Shown piece by piece: positions 13,471 through 15,107 of a stretch of DNA of 15,107 bases. Positions within the stretch are counted from its first letter, which is position 1. Each line of letters begins with the position of its first letter. The stretch spans positions 1-15,107 of the forward strand of contig JAKBBS010000072.1 in assembly GCA_021808425.1 (NCBI GenBank). The letters run 5' to 3'. The notes below the pieces were generated by a model. That model saw nothing but the letters and a program-made list of their open reading frames with translations, was not told where the DNA came from and did not search any database. The position numbers and the translations under genes were made by a program. This stretch comes from Actinomycetes bacterium. GTDB taxonomy: Bacteria; Actinomycetota; Acidimicrobiia; Acidimicrobiales; Palsa-688.

Positions 13471-13474
13471 GGGT
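13469..13474 (+). promoter_or_regulatory. Candidate leaderless -10 of the phosphatase-superfamily gene
   Basis: TAGGGT fits TANNNT and ends 6 bases before GTG 13481. There is only a 22-base gap to the divergent Rrf2 start and no Shine-Dalgarno, which favours leaderless transcription. No clear -35 is seen. Confidence 0.45.
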
Positions 13475-13480
13475 GGTGCC

Positions 13481-14629
13481 GTGACCTTGACAGAGACGGG
13501 CCAGCCGCTGGCGGTAGTCCCCGACTACCGTGGTGTCAACCTCGCGACCGTGGTGCCCGCGCTCATGGAAGCCCCAGGCTGCCGGCCGGTGTGGCTTCCC
13601 GGGCCAGTTTCGACGGCCGAGCAGGTGGTGCTGCTCGTGGTGGACGGGCTCGGCTGGCTGCAGCTCGCCGAGCGCCTCGGGATGCTCTCCAACATCTCGC
13701 AGCTCCAAGGTCGCCCTATCACGTCGGTGGTGCCCAGTACTACCGCGACAGCGCTCACGTCGCTCGTCGTCGGAGCTCCCCCGGCGAGTCACGGCCTCGT
13801 CGGCTACAAGGTCGTCGTGGACGGACCACAGGCACCGGAAATCATGAACGTCCTCAAGTGGAGGACGAAGGCCGGTGACGCCCGCCCGTTCGTCGATCCC
13901 GCGACGTTCCAGGCGTGCACCCCGTTTGGGGGGGTCAGCGTGCCTGTCGTGAGCAAAGCGGACTTCGCAGGGTCCGGCTTTACCGTCGCCCACCAGCGCG
14001 GCGCCCGCCAAGTCGGCTGGAGCCAGGTCTCCGAGATGGCGATCGACGTCGCGCGCCTGATCTCGAGTGGCGAGCGTTTCGTCTACGCGTACTACGACGG
14101 GGTCGACAGGATCGCCCACGCCAAGGGCTTCAGCCCCTACTACGACGCCGAACTCGTCGCGTTGGACCGTATCGTCGGCGACATCCTCGATTCACTGCCG
14201 AGGAGCGCCGCCCTCGTCGTGACAGCCGACCACGGCCAAGTCGAGGTCGGCCCGAACCTCGTAGAGCTCGACGCCGATCGCATAGGGGGCATCTCGATGA
14301 TAAGCGGCGAGGCGCGCCTGCGCTGGCTTCACTGCGCGGACGCCGAGGCGGGCTCCCCGGAGCGTCTCGCCGCCAAGGTGAGGGACCTCTACGGCCACCA
14401 GGCCTGGGTAGCGACGTTCGAGGAAGTCGAGAAGCTCGAATGGTTCGGCGGTCCGATCGCTCCGGTGGTGCGCGCCAGGCTTGGGGACGTAGCCGTAGCA
14501 GCCTACGAGCCGGTTGCTTTCGTGGAGCCGTCCGATTCGCCCGATAGCCGCAAGCTTGTTTGCAGGCACGGATCTCTCACGCCAGCTGAGATGTTTGTTC
14601 CTCTCGTCGCCTGTCGCGGCAGACTGTAG
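13481..14629 (+). CDS. Alkaline phosphatase / nucleotide pyrophosphatase superfamily protein
   Basis: A 382-aa metal-dependent hydrolase of the type I phosphodiesterase/nucleotide pyrophosphatase group. The two-metal site residues are all recognisable: D55 in VVDGLG, the nucleophile Thr in PSTTATALTS (T87 or T88), D209 and H213 in YDGVDRIAH, D250 and H251 in TADHG, and H363 in CRHGSLT. No signal peptide or membrane segment is evident, so it should be cytoplasmic. The substrate is not deducible; nucleotide, phosphodiester or phosphonate compounds are all possible. The GTG start follows a candidate leaderless promoter shared with the divergent Rrf2 gene. The downstream proteasome-activator gene begins 4 bases after its stop, so the two are probably co-transcribed. 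Confidence 0.88.
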   Translation: MTLTETGQPLAVVPDYRGVNLATVVPALMEAPGCRPVWLPGPVSTAEQVVLLVVDGLGWLQLAERLGMLSNISQLQGRPITSVVPSTTATALTSLVVGAPPASHGLVGYKVVVDGPQAPEIMNVLKWRTKAGDARPFVDPATFQACTPFGGVSVPVVSKADFAGSGFTVAHQRGARQVGWSQVSEMAIDVARLISSGERFVYAYYDGVDRIAHAKGFSPYYDAELVALDRIVGDILDSLPRSAALVVTADHGQVEVGPNLVELDADRIGGISMISGEARLRWLHCADAEAGSPERLAAKVRDLYGHQAWVATFEEVEKLEWFGGPIAPVVRARLGDVAVAAYEPVAFVEPSDSPDSRKLVCRHGSLTPAEMFVPLVACRGRL

Positions 14630-14633
14630 GAAT

Positions 14634-15107
14634 ATGGCGAATCAGCAAAGCCCCGAACCGGTTTCCGAGCAGATCTTCGTAGTCGGGGTCGAGCCCGGCC
14701 AGGAGCCGCCGACGACCGATCGCGAAGCGGTCGAACAGCCAGGCAAGGTGATGCGGATCGGCTCGATGATCAAGCAGCTTCTCGACGAGGTCCGCCAAGC
14801 GCCGCTCGACGAGGCTTCCCGGACGCGCCTTCGAGAGATATACGACACCTCCGTTGCGGAGCTCTCCGAGGGTTTGTCCTCCGACCTTCGAGACGAGCTT
14901 GCGAGGCTGTCCTCCCCGTTCGGGCCGGGAGAGATTCCGAGCGAGTCAGAGCTTCGCGTGGCCCAAGCGCAGCTCGTCGGATGGTTAGAGGGCCTCTTCC
15001 ACGGGATCCAAGCGACCTTGTTCGCCCAGCAGATGGCGGCCCGTGCGCAGCTCGAGCAGATGCGCCAGCGCAGTCTTCCGGCCGGAACGTCAGACGAGGC
15101 GCCCCGC
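14634..15107 (+). CDS. bpa: Bacterial proteasome activator (Bpa/PafE), partial, runs off the window
   Basis: The first 158 residues of a Bpa/PafE-type protein, the ATP-independent ring activator of the actinobacterial 20S proteasome (Mycobacterium tuberculosis Rv3780). After a variable N-terminus come the conserved blocks VEQPGKVMRIGSMIKQLLDE (33-52), APLDEASRTRLREIY (56-70), AQAQLVGWLEGLFHGIQ (110-126) and LFAQQMAARAQLEQMRQ (129-145), which I recognise from the mycobacterial protein. The frame is open to the last base. The C-terminal HbYX-like tail (GQYL in mycobacteria) that docks on the proteasome lies beyond the window and cannot be checked. ATG 14634 has AGGA 4 bases upstream (14628-14631) and sits 4 bases after the preceding stop. 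Its presence implies a 20S proteasome in the host. Confidence 0.92.
   Translation, partial: MANQQSPEPVSEQIFVVGVEPGQEPPTTDREAVEQPGKVMRIGSMIKQLLDEVRQAPLDEASRTRLREIYDTSVAELSEGLSSDLRDELARLSSPFGPGEIPSESELRVAQAQLVGWLEGLFHGIQATLFAQQMAARAQLEQMRQRSLPAGTSDEAPR

Noticed and set aside
13178..14119. Minus-strand open frame of 313 codons opposite the phosphatase-family gene
   Set aside because: Composition is Arg/His/Gly-rich and it overlaps both the Rrf2 gene and the metal-site motifs of the plus-strand enzyme; no family resemblance.

Overview
The window looks like chromosomal DNA of a high-GC actinobacterium, probably an Acidimicrobiia-like lineage. Four things point there: strong G/C at third codon positions with many GTG starts; the zinc-finger TraR/DksA - lspA - rluD gene order; a cobalt-early (anaerobic-type) corrin operon with several fused enzymes; and, at the right edge, the start of a Bpa/PafE-type proteasome activator, a family I know only from proteasome-bearing actinobacteria. 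The class-level guess is inference. I see no mobile element, phage gene, CRISPR array, tRNA or rRNA.

Layout. (1) 100-2174, plus strand: a TraR/DksA C4 zinc-finger protein, signal peptidase II (lspA) and an RluD-type pseudouridine synthase, tightly packed. (2) 2149-10992, minus strand: one compact cobalamin operon read right to left. It runs GNAT acetyltransferase, cobB/cbiA, cobI/cbiL (with an N-terminal ribbon-helix-helix domain), cobM/cbiF, cbiD, cobL (cbiE-cbiT fusion), a cbiG-cobJ(cbiH) fusion, a two-cluster ferredoxin, and cobH/cbiC. Most junctions are ATGA or GTGA overlaps, so translation is probably coupled. (3) 10993-11212: a divergent intergenic region with tandem repeats and a palindrome. 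(4) 11213-13016, plus strand: a double-hotdog thioesterase-like protein and a long-form cobaltochelatase CbiX with a CxxC motif and a His-rich tail. (5) 13021-13458, minus strand: an Rrf2-family regulator. (6) 13481-15107, plus strand: an alkaline phosphatase/nucleotide pyrophosphatase superfamily protein and the 5' part of bpa, which runs off the window.

Together, CbiX (cobalt insertion into sirohydrochlorin), CbiL, CbiH, CbiF, CbiG, CbiD, CbiET, CbiC and CbiA cover nearly the whole route from sirohydrochlorin to cobyrinate a,c-diamide. The step not found here is the precorrin-6A reductase (CbiJ/CobK). The most unusual items are the DNA-binding RHH domain fused to the C20-methyltransferase, with a palindrome/direct-repeat element just upstream of its start codon; the operon-embedded ferredoxin directly after the CbiG-CbiH fusion; and a recurring TANNNT hexamer 6-7 nt before GTG codons that suggests leaderless promoters. 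No gene-free stretch exceeds about 220 bases.
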